Below, one piece after another: positions 8,417 to 15,570 of a stretch of 64,000 nt of DNA. The notes below the pieces were generated by a model. That model saw only the letters and a program-made list of their open reading frames with translations, was not told the origin of the DNA and made no database searches. Origin of the DNA: Cupriavidus sp. EM10 (GTDB lineage Bacteria > Pseudomonadota > Gammaproteobacteria > Burkholderiales > Burkholderiaceae); the NCBI RefSeq assembly GCF_018729255.1, contig NZ_CP076062.1, forward strand, positions 248,001 through 312,000, given 5' to 3'. Position 1 is the first letter of the stretch, and each line of letters opens with the position of its first letter. Position numbers and translations under genes: made by a program.

Positions 8417-8945
8417 CGGGCGATCGGGTCTTCATCTGAGCGGTTCTGCGGCCGTGAAGCCGATGATCCTCCGCGAGGCCGCAGCTTAAATGCAAGCCGC
8501 TCCAGGGGACTTCTCAGGCGTCTGCCCAACTAGGTCATCAAGGAGGTCATCACTTCCGTCTCGGGACCAGGCAACCGCACCTATCTCGCCTCCGTTGCAA
8601 AGCAGATCGCTGGGAATGAGGGAGGCTGGGCTGCTGAGATCTTCGCGCACCAGGAGGTCAACGATTTGTTCGCCAGCGAGGCAGCGTAGGCCCCTGGCCC
8701 CACTGCATGGGCAGATTCCTCCGTTTGGGCCCGATAGCAGCTACCGAATACCACCGACGCAATCGCGTCATCCCGAAGTGACAACGTCGACCGTGTACCG
8801 GCTGTTACGCCGGCGCAGTGAGTATTGGTAGAATTTGTCAAAAGTACATAAAACGTGCATCGGGAGGATTTCGAGTGCAGGATTTTCAGGGAAGCGTTGG
8901 CCGGCTCGGCGGCCTGGTGGGGGCAGTAGGACTGGGGTCGAAGTG
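8417..8945. other. Intergenic region with a gene remnant
   Basis: No convincing complete gene. It holds an 8-base inverted repeat (CTGCGGCC at 8446 and GGCCGCAG at 8477) that may end transcription of the HTH gene, a short remnant frame at 8534-8689, and near 8834 a TTGTCA that may serve as a -35 element for the NYN gene. Confidence 0.4.
8534..8689 (+). pseudogene. C-terminal protein remnant without a start codon
   Basis: Between TAG stops at 8531 and 8687 lies a 51-codon frame with normal protein composition, beginning VIKEVITSVSGPGNRTYLAS and ending EVNDLFASEAA. There is no start codon. It may be the tail of a deleted or frameshifted gene. Its own function is unknown. Confidence 0.3.
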
Positions 8946-9785
8946 ATGGGTGGCCCTGTCGTGCTTGTCGACTTCGAGAATGTGCAGGCGATCGATTTTG
9001 GGCGGCTAGCGCCGGACACCCGCATCGCCGTGTTCGCGGGCGAGCTGCAGCGGAAAGTACCGATCGAGGTGGCCATGGGGCTGCAGGAGATGGGGGAGCG
9101 CGCTCGCTGGGTGCGCTCGAGCGGCACCGGTCCAAACGCACTTGACTTTCATATTGCCTTCGAGCTCGGCCGAATGGCGCAGGCTGGTGAGCAGGGACCG
9201 GTGGTGGTCCTGTCTCGGGACAAGGGCTTTGATCCGCTACTCGATTGGCTCCGGACTCAGCACGGAATCCCCGCCAGCCGTGTTACGACCATCGCAGAAG
9301 CATTCGGATACACCCCAGACGCCCCATACGCGCCGCCGGCAGCAGAGCCGATTGTGGTTGACTTTGGGGCCGTGACGCCGGCGCCAAGGCCGACGCAACC
9401 GGCCTTGCAGAGCAATGGCATGCATGTCGCGGAACCGCATGTCATGCGATCCCTTCAGGCAGAGGCAAGCAGCGTGGTTCCAAGGTCGGTACCCCAGGCA
9501 GTGCCTGCGCCGGCGAGCAAAGCGCCAACAAAGCCAGATAGTGCCAAGGCTGCAAAACCAGCCGGCGGCACCACGCGCGAGTGCACAGCGGAGAAGGCCA
9601 GAGAGATATTGTCTCGCTCGCGGAAGGCGGCACGGCCGCGCCGGCGTGCCACGTTAGCCAAGCACATTCATTCGATGTTCCGCCCCGCGACTCTCGCCGA
9701 TCGCGAGGTTGAGTCGATCATCAAGGCCCTGCTCGCCAAGAAATGGATCTCGGAGAGCCAGGGCGCCATTACTTACAACTTCTGA
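8946..9785 (+). CDS. NYN/PIN-like domain protein, putative RNase
   Basis: 279 residues from ATG 8946; a TTG at 8835 would add 37 unlikely residues. The N-terminal 115 residues fit a NYN (LabA/DUF88) domain: VVLVDFENVQ with the first acidic residue, GPNALDFHIAFELGR with the central one, and VVVLSRDKGFDPLL with the last, which together would bind the metal for RNA cleavage. A Pro/Ala-rich linker follows, then a C-terminal winged-helix-like part (LAKHIHSMFRPATLADREVE). RNase activity is inferred from the fold. Confidence 0.75.
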   Translation: MGGPVVLVDFENVQAIDFGRLAPDTRIAVFAGELQRKVPIEVAMGLQEMGERARWVRSSGTGPNALDFHIAFELGRMAQAGEQGPVVVLSRDKGFDPLLDWLRTQHGIPASRVTTIAEAFGYTPDAPYAPPAAEPIVVDFGAVTPAPRPTQPALQSNGMHVAEPHVMRSLQAEASSVVPRSVPQAVPAPASKAPTKPDSAKAAKPAGGTTRECTAEKAREILSRSRKAARPRRRATLAKHIHSMFRPATLADREVESIIKALLAKKWISESQGAITYNF

Positions 9786-9842
9786 CGCCGTTCCAACGAG
9801 GGGGCTCCCAGTCGCTGGGACGGCCAATGTGAACGGCTTCTG

Positions 9843-10568
9843 TTAGTTGCCAATCGCAGCGCGAATCAGTTCCTGGCGGCGCTCCAGGATGCTCGTGCGC
9901 TCGCTGGGGGATTCGATGGCGTGCTCCAGCCATACTTCGAAGGCGTCGATACCCTTTCGCCGCGCTTGCGTGGCGATGGCCTCGGCTGCCAGCTTCTTGC
10001 GCTGATCCTCCAGATTGATGTGGTAAATCTTGGCGAGCTCTGGCGAAAAAGCATTGAGTTCGGCAAGAACACTAGGGTTAGCCGCAAGGAATCGCTCTTG
10101 TGCGGCCAGCACTTGTTCGTCTGTCAGGAATCTGGCGTTGATGGCCTTGAACGTGCTGTGGCCCGGTGTAACGTCGGCAAGGCGCGTAGCATCGGTGATC
10201 TCTACCGTCTCGTGATCTACCTCGATGGCGCCCCATTCAAGGCTCTTGCGATAGAAGCCTTGAACCATGTCGTCGATGAAAAGGCGATAGCCGACCTGGC
10301 CCGCCACTGATCGCACTGAGGCAATGAGCGAGCGTCCAAGCCCTCGCACGCCAATACCTTGGGTCAGGATGTTCGGGATACCAATCCTCTGAGCTGCATC
10401 CTTGACGACCACGTGCAACATCATGCCGGCGGAGTCCTCAGGGGTCGTCTGGAAGCGCACCGTAAGCGTGTTCCCGGCGGTGTCGATCCACACAGCATGT
10501 ACTCGATCTTGAATGGTCCCCAGGATGGGTTCGATGGCTTGGCGAAGCAGTGGGATTGTGGCTGACAT
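9843..10568 (-). CDS. Hypothetical protein, possibly GNAT-like
   Basis: 241 residues from ATG 10568. The stretch GVRGLGRSLIASV (near residue 74) followed by YRLFIDDMVQGFYRKSLEWG has the order of the acetyl-CoA loop and last helix/strand of GNAT acetyltransferases. The rest is not recognised: the C-terminal third is helical and charged (DQRKKLAAEAIATQARRKG). It is divergent from 10782, and an operator-like sequence lies in the space between. Confidence 0.5.
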   Translation of the reverse strand: MSATIPLLRQAIEPILGTIQDRVHAVWIDTAGNTLTVRFQTTPEDSAGMMLHVVVKDAAQRIGIPNILTQGIGVRGLGRSLIASVRSVAGQVGYRLFIDDMVQGFYRKSLEWGAIEVDHETVEITDATRLADVTPGHSTFKAINARFLTDEQVLAAQERFLAANPSVLAELNAFSPELAKIYHINLEDQRKKLAAEAIATQARRKGIDAFEVWLEHAIESPSERTSILERRQELIRAAIGN

Positions 10569-10664
10569 TCTTCGGTTCTCGGTGTCGTAGCTGGGGCATC
10601 AATTCTACGCGCATTGCTGCTGCGGCCATCCGTGCCGGTGCGAAAATGAACCTTCTGTATTATC

Positions 10665-10693
10665 GGTGCGTGTTATGCATACGTGATATGATT
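10665..10693. promoter_or_regulatory. Operator-like sequence in a divergent promoter region
   Basis: GGTGCGTGTTATGCATA matches the 17-bp operator consensus at about 12 of 17 positions and is followed by CGTGATATGATT, where TATGAT (10687) is a good -10 element. The 13027 region has the same extended pattern (TTATGCATACGTG then TATGA). The gap 10569-10781 has no gene. Confidence 0.4.
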
Positions 10694-10781
10694 CGGACTG
10701 ACAAGTTACCGGTATGGGACGGGATTCCTCCCAGGAAGATCCGCATGCCGACCAGCGAGATTGATACGGGGAGGGTCGTAG

Positions 10782-11171
10782 GTGATGCGGATTCTGTTGT
10801 TGGGCGCAATTGCAGTCGTCGTGGCCGCCATTCTGTCCAGTGGGATTGGGCGCGATGGGGATGTCCAACTGGAGATTTATCGGGCTCAGGCGCAAGAGGC
10901 CCGGGATCGAGAGCAGCGACAGATGCTTGCCGAGCTCGAAGCATTGCGGATTGAGTCGGTGTCTCAGTTTGTAGCCGACTGGCGTGCGGCCAGAGGGCGT
11001 CCAACCAGTGATTCGCTGGACGAGTTAAGAATTCTCGTGGAGAAGATTCGGGCCAATCCTTCGTCGGCAGAGCAGTACGCGCTCGCAGCAAAACAGAAGC
11101 GCGCGGACGAGATCAACAACCTTGTGGCATCGCCTTTGGGCACGAAGCTCGAGGCAAAGCCCGGCCTATAG
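10782..11171 (+). CDS. Membrane-anchored coiled-coil protein
   Basis: 129 residues from GTG 10782 or ATG 10785, after GGGGAGG. Residues 3-20 form a membrane anchor or uncleaved signal (ILLLGAIAVVVAAILSSGI). Residues 28-60 look like a coiled coil (LEIYRAQAQEARDREQRQ). The soluble part probably faces the periplasm. Followed closely by a membrane gene at 11195. No family recognised. Confidence 0.55.
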   Translation: MMRILLLGAIAVVVAAILSSGIGRDGDVQLEIYRAQAQEARDREQRQMLAELEALRIESVSQFVADWRAARGRPTSDSLDELRILVEKIRANPSSAEQYALAAKQKRADEINNLVASPLGTKLEAKPGL

Positions 11172-11194
11172 GCATCATCGAAGGAGAACATAGC

Positions 11195-11452
11195 GTGGTT
11201 ACTTCATACTTGGACCGCAATCTCAAATGGCTCTTTCCGCTTTTTGCAATACTTGTGCTCCTACTGACGCCAGAGCTGCTTGAAATCGCACATTCGTCGT
11301 TGTCCATCCCTGCATCGTTGCAGCATATCGGGATAGCTTTAGCCTTCTTGCTCGGCGGTATCGGTGCCACTCTCACTGACACCATTTCAGCCAAACTCGT
11401 GCGTGTGCTTGGCCTTTTGTTGCTGACGTTGGGTGTGGTGTGGTCTCTCTAA
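11195..11452 (+). CDS. Small membrane protein
   Basis: 85 residues from GTG 11195, after a clear AAGGAG. Three hydrophobic segments (WLFPLFAILVLLLTPELL, HIGIALAFLLGGIGATL, LVRVLGLLLLTLGVVWSL). It sits between the coiled-coil anchor gene and 11471, probably in one transcript. Function unknown. Confidence 0.55.
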   Translation: MVTSYLDRNLKWLFPLFAILVLLLTPELLEIAHSSLSIPASLQHIGIALAFLLGGIGATLTDTISAKLVRVLGLLLLTLGVVWSL

Positions 11453-11470
11453 TTTGCAGGGGGTGAGATC

Positions 11471-12088
11471 ATGTCGCGTCAAATAGAGCCGACGGAAGCG
11501 GAAATCGCTAGCTACAACGACCAGGCGTATGGCAAGGCGGTATTGATCGGCGCGATGATGGACATTGGACAAACCTTCGCGAGTAGTTCTCACCATGCGG
11601 AGCACGGTAGCTTTTCGATTGTGGCCCTTCGGACTGACCATCTTGGTCGCCTCAGCCGGGCACTCATCCGATTACTGACGCACATGATCGGGTGGCTAGA
11701 TCGCCCGGAGCCAGTTCGCTGTCAGAGGGCCCCGAGTCGGGTGACAACAAGACAGCGGAAGATAGCCACGATCCTCTGGACGGCTTGCTTGCGGCCACAG
11801 GTGCCGTGGGAGCGTCAGTTTGCGGCGACCTCGCCAGGTGAATGTTGGGTGCTCATGAAGATCAATCAACGAGAGGTGAAAGTCCCGGTGGCGCTGCCAG
11901 AAAACTGGAGCGCAGAGGCAGACACGTTTGGTAGCGTTGTCATCACTGCCTACGATTCCGATAATCGCTTCCAGGGAGCGCTGACTCAAGTAAAAAATGA
12001 ACCCGCATCCTCTAACGGATGCGGGTCGGGTTCATTCTTCAACGCGGTGGAAATCAGTCCGCTTGTGATTCGGTCTGCGCCGCAATGA
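11471..12088 (+). CDS. Hypothetical protein; region may hold two genes and a frameshift
   Basis: One frame of 205 codons is open from ATG 11471. The middle (codons about 78-125) is poor protein sequence. In another frame, 11700-11841 reads well (EGPESGDNKTAEDSHDPLDG ... SVCGDLAR, stop at 11839). A second start at ATG 11855 opens MKINQREVKVPVALPENWSA to 12088. I think this is a first gene 11471-11841 with one base missing near 11695, and a second small gene 11855-12088. The last 12 codons overlap the convergent gene and its terminator. No family recognised. Confidence 0.45.
   Translation: MSRQIEPTEAEIASYNDQAYGKAVLIGAMMDIGQTFASSSHHAEHGSFSIVALRTDHLGRLSRALIRLLTHMIGWLDRPEPVRCQRAPSRVTTRQRKIATILWTACLRPQVPWERQFAATSPGECWVLMKINQREVKVPVALPENWSAEADTFGSVVITAYDSDNRFQGALTQVKNEPASSNGCGSGSFFNAVEISPLVIRSAPQ
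11992..12025 (-). terminator. Rho-independent terminator of the 12054-12380 gene
   Basis: On the minus strand a perfect 9-bp stem (CCCGCATCC / GGATGCGGG, loop GTTAGA) is followed by TTCATTTTTT. It lies 29 bases after the stop of the leftward gene. Confidence 0.75.
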
Positions 12089-12380
12089 AACTGCCGACGT
12101 CGGTACGCACCAGGCGCTGACAGTCGCTTGGTAGATCCGCGAGGCTGACACGGCGGCCAAGATGCCGGCCAGGAGCTGCAGAACAGTAGGCGCCGATACC
12201 ATGGAACGGGCTCTCGTTCATGCCACGTGCCCCGTACATACCAGTTCGCTCACGATCGAACAGGTACACGGCGGTATAGCGATCAAGAGTCTTTCCGCCA
12301 TTGTCGTACAGACGTACCCGCTTCGAGATGACGGCCTCTACTGAAAGCGACGCTTGTCGAACAGCCAGTTGTTGATGCAT
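12054..12380 (-). CDS. Single-gene unit with conserved leader; hypothetical protein
   Basis: 108 residues from ATG 12380, preceded by AGGAGAG. No family recognised. The chain is mixed, with VRLYDNGGKTLDRYTAVYLF and a later Cys/Gly-rich part. It is one of the genes with the shared leader (box TGTGGGGCATCCCT, then TGCAATGTCAACTCAGGAG) and its own terminator. This leader has the best complementarity to the predicted small RNA at 14379-14487 (11 contiguous bases over the Shine-Dalgarno). Confidence 0.6.
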   Translation of the reverse strand: MHQQLAVRQASLSVEAVISKRVRLYDNGGKTLDRYTAVYLFDRERTGMYGARGMNESPFHGIGAYCSAAPGRHLGRRVSLADLPSDCQRLVRTDVGSFIAAQTESQAD

Positions 12381-12388
12381 TTGAGTCT

Positions 12389-12424
12389 CTCCTGAGTTGA
12401 CATTGCAGAGAGGGATGCCCCACA
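12389..12424 (-). promoter_or_regulatory. Conserved leader, copy 1
   Basis: Reads TGTGGGGCATCCCT (12424-12411), then TGCAATG and TCAACTCAGGAG down to 12389. CAACTCAGGAG (12399-12389) is the exact reverse complement of CTCCTGAGTTG at 14417-14427, and TGCAA matches TTGCA at 14449-14453. Confidence 0.6.
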
Positions 12425-12485
12425 TCGGCCTGTAATGATCGCCGTACCCGTTTCTGCGAGGTGCGCGCGTCGTCAGTGCTCCAAC

Positions 12486-12521
12486 AAAAAACCCGCGGCC
12501 GACCGAAGTCGAGCACGCGGG
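12486..12521 (-). terminator. Rho-independent terminator of the 12561-12836 gene
   Basis: On the minus strand CCCGCG pairs with CGCGGG, with an inner CGAC-TTCG-GTCG hairpin capped by a TTCG tetraloop, followed by TTTTTTG. Confidence 0.7.
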
Positions 12522-12560
12522 CAGAGGAGTTCGAGCCGTCGTAGGCGTGGAACCGGTGGG

Positions 12561-12836
12561 TCAGTTCGTTGGAAGCAAGGCTTCATCAGCGGCGAGTACT
12601 TGGCGCTTGCGTTTGGCTTCTGCCGCCATGGTTTCGATGTCCTCGGTGCTCATTCCGATCAGGGCATTCCAGCAAGCCACCAGGCGACGAGCGCGCTCCT
12701 CCGATTGAGGTGAGCGTCGGCGGGAGCCGCCTTCGGTCAGGTAGACGAGCCCCATCGCCACGGGGTCGGCATCGGTGAACAACCGTGCAGGACTGGCGTT
12801 GGTGTGGGGCAAGCTGAGTTCTTCGTTGTGGATCAT
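12561..12836 (-). CDS. Single-gene unit with conserved leader; phage-like small protein
   Basis: 91 residues from ATG 12836, with AAGGAGAA at good spacing. The segment ERARRLVACWNALIGMSTED is common in small proteins of phages and plasmids of beta-proteobacteria, whose function is not known. The unit carries a leader box (TGTGATGCATCTCT at 12900-12887) and its own terminator. Confidence 0.65.
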   Translation of the reverse strand: MIHNEELSLPHTNASPARLFTDADPVAMGLVYLTEGGSRRRSPQSEERARRLVACWNALIGMSTEDIETMAAEAKRKRQVLAADEALLPTN

Positions 12837-12845
12837 CCTTGGTTC

Positions 12846-12900
12846 TCCTTGAATGGTAGACGGCTAAGCCGCCGTTGTTGGTTCATAGAGATGCATCACA
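12846..12900 (-). promoter_or_regulatory. Conserved leader, copy 2
   Basis: TGTGATGCATCTCT (12900-12887), then AACCAACAACGG and a small CGGC-TTA-GCCG hairpin before AAGGAGAA. The box equals that of the 54749 unit (TGTGATGCATCTCC) except for the last base. Confidence 0.5.
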
Positions 12901-13026
12901 TGCGGACGCATGAGCTGCTGCGTGGGCCGCCGGCGCCTTCGCGAGGCTTTGCCCTGGCCACGCGCGAGTACGGCGGCACGGGTGGAAGGGAGCCACCGGG
13001 CGCCGGGATTTGCCTGCATCATTCGA

Positions 13027-13052
13027 CTTACGTATTATGCATACGTGTTATG
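13027..13052. promoter_or_regulatory. Operator-like sequence before the methyltransferase gene
   Basis: CTTACGTATTATGCATA and, overlapping it, CATACGTGTTATG both resemble the 17-bp operator. TTCGAC (13022) and TGTTAT (13046) could be -35 and -10 with an 18-base spacer that holds the site. Confidence 0.4.
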
Positions 13053-13068
13053 ACGCATGAGGCGATAA

Positions 13069-14324
13069 ATGGAATCATCAACGACGCAACTGGATTTGTT
13101 TGGGCACATCACCGCGGCCTATGCAGACGCCCCAAATGGGGCGCTCGACAACCAGCGGTTGTACGAGGTTCTGGCGGACAGTGGCGCCATTGATGCGGCT
13201 GCGCTGGAGCGCCGCGTGCCGGTTGGCGCGAGTGGCGCGATGCACAGTACAGAGAAGCGCCGCCTTCGTTGGTACCAGCAAACTCTCCGGCGGGCCGGGG
13301 TCCTTGAGCGTGTCGAGGGTGAGCGGGGGGTCTGGAAGCTCGCCGATGCGGCGAGCAAGGATCTGTGCAAGGCGCAGGCGACGACGAAACTGGTTGCCTT
13401 CAGTACAGATCTCGGCGTTGCAATATGGAGCAAGGCCGAAAGCACCTTCCCCAGTTTTGACGAGCCGATCGCGCTCGTGGTCACTTCGACCCCTTATCCA
13501 TTGCGACGGCCACGTGCGTACGGGAACCCGACGGAGGCCGATTACGTTGACTTCATCTGCCATGCAGTGGAGCCGATTGCCAAAATCTAATCCCAGGGGC
13601 CTCGGTGATCCTAAACATCGGTCTGGACATATTCGAGGAGAAGAGTCCGGCGCGTTCCCTCTACCCCGAACGTCTTACCCTGGCACTTCGCGATCGGCTC
13701 GGATTGAGCCTTATGGACCGCATCCCCTGGGTGAACTATTCGAAGCCGCCGGGCCCCACATACTGGGCCTGCGTGAAACGGGTCCAGCTCTCCGCCGCAT
13801 ACGAGCAGGTGCTCTGGCTGACAAACGATCCATTGAAGGTTCGATCGGACAACCGGCGCGTACTTGAACCGCATACAGATCGACACATGGAGCTCATGCA
13901 GAGCGGCGGCGCCAACCGGACTGCCATCTACGGCGACGGAGCGTACCGGCTGCGGCCAAGCTCCTTTGGCAAGGTTACTTCCGGCAAGATTCCGCGGAAC
14001 GTCATAGAGCGCGGCCATGCCTGTTCGGACACGCGCGCCTATCGCCAGCATGCGAAGGCCCTTGGCCTTCCAATCCACGGCGCCATGCAGCCGACCGATA
14101 TCGCGGACTTTTTTATCCGCCTCTGCACTGAACCTGGTGAGTTGGTGGTTGACCTCTTTGCCGGGACCGTGAAGACGGGGCTGGCAGCCGAACGTCTGGG
14201 CAGGAGATGGCTGGTAACCGAAATGATGCTCTCCTACCTCCGGGGTGCGGCGGAGATGTTCCGCGGCGCACCGGGGTTCAATCTCAATCCTGCGCTCGAG
14301 TGTGTCAGTGGAATGCGCGGCTGA
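13069..14324 (+). CDS. Site-specific DNA methyltransferase (N4/N6 beta-class), frameshifted
   Basis: Two adjacent frames (13069-13590 and 13605-14324) together make one methyltransferase. The first carries the motif IV region ALVVTSTPYPLRRPRAYGNP and breaks after EPIAK. With one more A in the run at 13582-13585 the chain continues NLIPGASVILNIGLDIFEEK into the second frame. The second carries VVDLFAGTVKTGLAAERLGR (motif I, FxGT) near the C-terminus, the circular order of this class. Motif IV is STPY where the family has SPPY, so activity is doubtful even if the frame is repaired. It starts about 25 bases after an operator-like sequence. Confidence 0.75.
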
Positions 14325-14372
14325 TACCCCGGGGTAATAGTAGTTGCCAACAGAATTTGGCTGCGGTCTAAT
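14325..14372 (+). promoter_or_regulatory. Promoter and palindrome of predicted small RNA 1
   Basis: Palindrome TACCCCGGGGTA (14325-14336), -35 TTGCCA (14344-14349), 17-base spacer, -10 TCTAAT (14367-14372). The same arrangement, with identical -35 and -10 hexamers and spacer length, occurs at 56342-56390. Confidence 0.65.
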
Positions 14373-14378
14373 GTATCC

Positions 14379-14487
14379 ATGTTGAGTGACAAACACTCTT
14401 TCACCGAATTCTGACGCTCCTGAGTTGGAAATGGCCTAACGGCCAACCTTGCACCACGAGGCCCGCCCTTAAAAAGGCGGGCTTTTT
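14379..14487 (+). ncRNA. Predicted small RNA 1 (paralogue of 56397-56512)
   Basis: About 109 nt from the predicted start to a strong terminator (GCCCGCC / GGCGGGC then TTTTT, 14461-14487), with no reasonable ORF. Predicted order: hairpin GAGTG-ACAAA-CACTC, then CTCCTGAGTTGG (14417-14428), hairpin TGGCC-TAAC-GGCCA, then CTTGCA (14448-14453). The second predicted RNA has the same order with different stem bases. CTCCT, GTTG and TTGCA are complementary, in antiparallel order, to the AGGAG, CAAC and GCAA parts of the shared gene leaders. Expression and function are inferred. Confidence 0.55.
14461..14487 (+). terminator. Rho-independent terminator of small RNA 1
   Basis: 7-bp GC stem GCCCGCC/GGCGGGC with an A-rich loop and TTTTT tail. 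Confidence 0.85.
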
Positions 14488-14615
14488 GGTTTGTGGGCTT
14501 TACCTGCAGCGCGGGGAGTAATCCGATGCCGAACAAAATTGGGCTTTATTCCGAGTCCTGCCCCGGCCTTGTCTATAGTAGGATGTTATACGTAAGGTAA
14601 ATTGGAGACCGGTGA

Positions 14616-14903
14616 ATGGCTACATTGAAAGACCTTCTTGCTCAGAAGGAAAAATTAGAGGCGCAGATCGCGGAGACTCGCCAGACAGAGGTGGCGGGTG
14701 TCATTCAGAGGATTCAGGAACTGATGGCGGAGTATGGCCTTACAGTGGACGACATTGCCAAGCGATCGCGGCGAGGTCCCAAGAAGGGCCAGCCTATCGC
14801 GCCGAAGTATCGCGATCCCAAGACCGGCAAGACGTGGTCTGGCCGCGGGAGGCAGCCCTCTTGGCTAGGGCGGAATCCGAATAGGTTCTTGATCGCTGAG
14901 TAG
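14616..14903 (+). CDS. H-NS family nucleoid-associated protein
   Basis: 95 residues from ATG 14616. The N-terminal part is a coiled coil for dimerisation (LLAQKEKLEAQIAETRQTE). The C-terminal part is the H-NS DNA-binding domain of the beta-proteobacterial type: YRDPKTGKTWSGRGRQPSWL, where the GRGR-like loop enters the AT-rich minor groove. Such proteins on plasmids silence AT-rich DNA and reduce the cost of new DNA. A TATAGT (14574) followed by GTTATACGTAAGG may be the promoter and a degenerate operator. Very confident family call. Confidence 0.95.
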   Translation: MATLKDLLAQKEKLEAQIAETRQTEVAGVIQRIQELMAEYGLTVDDIAKRSRRGPKKGQPIAPKYRDPKTGKTWSGRGRQPSWLGRNPNRFLIAE

Positions 14904-15002
14904 TATGATGGACCAGGCCACCGGCGGCGTTCTGCCGGCTGGCCCACCACTGCAGTCCCCCCCCCGACTGCCTGCCGCTTTAGTGCTGAAATTACGCCGC
15001 GG

Positions 15003-15040
15003 CGTTTCGCATACCTCTCCGCAAGTCAACCCATCAGGAG
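15003..15040 (+). promoter_or_regulatory. Conserved leader, copy 3
   Basis: CGTTTCGCATACCT (15003-15016), GCAAGTCAACCC (15021-15032), CAGGAG (15035-15040). It aligns with the 54095 leader over about 45 bases, although the genes behind them are unrelated. Confidence 0.65.
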
Positions 15041-15046
15041 AGCTCT

Positions 15047-15397
15047 GTGCAATCTTTCATTCACCTGGAAGATCCGGCTGTTCAAGCCGCGATCATTAGT
15101 GCCGTCGGTAGTATTCTGACCAGTGCGATCGCCGCACTGTGCGCGGCCATCATCGGCAGACAAATCAGTGGTAGGAAGCGACTGCAGGACAAGCTGCTCG
15201 TTGCTCAGGACGACATCGAGTTCCTCCTGCAAGTCGAGAAGGCGCACTGCGTCATCCACAAGGAGCGCGACCAAAGCTCGAATAAGCTCATAGTCCGGAA
15301 TGCCGTACGGGACAAAGGCTTTGAGTACTCAGGCAAGTTCTCGCCCGGAAAAGTGGCCTACAACGATGGCCCAGGCCGTCGCTACAGTAAGGCGTAG
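15047..15397 (+). CDS. Single-gene unit with conserved leader; single-span membrane protein
   Basis: 116 residues from GTG 15047, after AGGAGAGCTCT. Residues about 12-38 (AAIISAVGSILTSAIAALCA) form one membrane helix, followed by a basic cytosolic helix (GRQISGRKRLQDKLLVAQDD) and a polar tail. No family recognised. It stands alone between a conserved leader and its own terminator. Confidence 0.6.
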   Translation: MQSFIHLEDPAVQAAIISAVGSILTSAIAALCAAIIGRQISGRKRLQDKLLVAQDDIEFLLQVEKAHCVIHKERDQSSNKLIVRNAVRDKGFEYSGKFSPGKVAYNDGPGRRYSKA

Positions 15398-15418
15398 AGC
15401 CAGCTCAACCCTCGACAA

Positions 15419-15461
15419 GGGGCGCGTCATCGACCATCGGTCTGACGCACCCCTTCTTTTG
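15419..15461 (+). terminator. Rho-independent terminator after 15047-15397
   Basis: GGGGCGCGTCA pairs with TGACGCACCCC (one mismatch region), then TTCTTTTG. Confidence 0.65.
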
Positions 15462-15507
15462 TTCTTCTCTCCCCGCCAGGAATGGGTAGGCAGATCTTCC
15501 ACTGCGC

Positions 15508-15563
15508 TGTGCGGCATAACAAGCTATCCACCAACGGCTCCCACGCCACGCACTCGCAAGGAG
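15508..15563 (+). promoter_or_regulatory. Conserved leader, copy 4 (divergent)
   Basis: Box TGTGCGGCATAACA (15508-15521), then CCACCAACGG and CGCAAGGAGAC before ATG 15571. The CAAGTCAAC part is not well kept. Confidence 0.45.
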
Positions 15564-15570
15564 ACATCGA

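Noticed and set aside
8490..8831. 113-codon plus-strand frame in the 8417-8945 gap
   Set aside because: No Shine-Dalgarno and an unnatural Ser/Arg/Pro-rich composition. A different frame (8534-8689) looks more like protein.
13069..14324. Programmed ribosomal frameshift in the methyltransferase
   Set aside because: The break is a simple short A-run as in many other genes of this sequence, and no pseudoknot or slippery heptamer is evident.
14430..14452. GCCTAAC in small RNA 1 as an integron attC core
   Set aside because: No matching GTTRRRY site at the right distance and no integron integrase in the window. The bases are explained by the TGGCC-TAAC-GGCCA hairpin.
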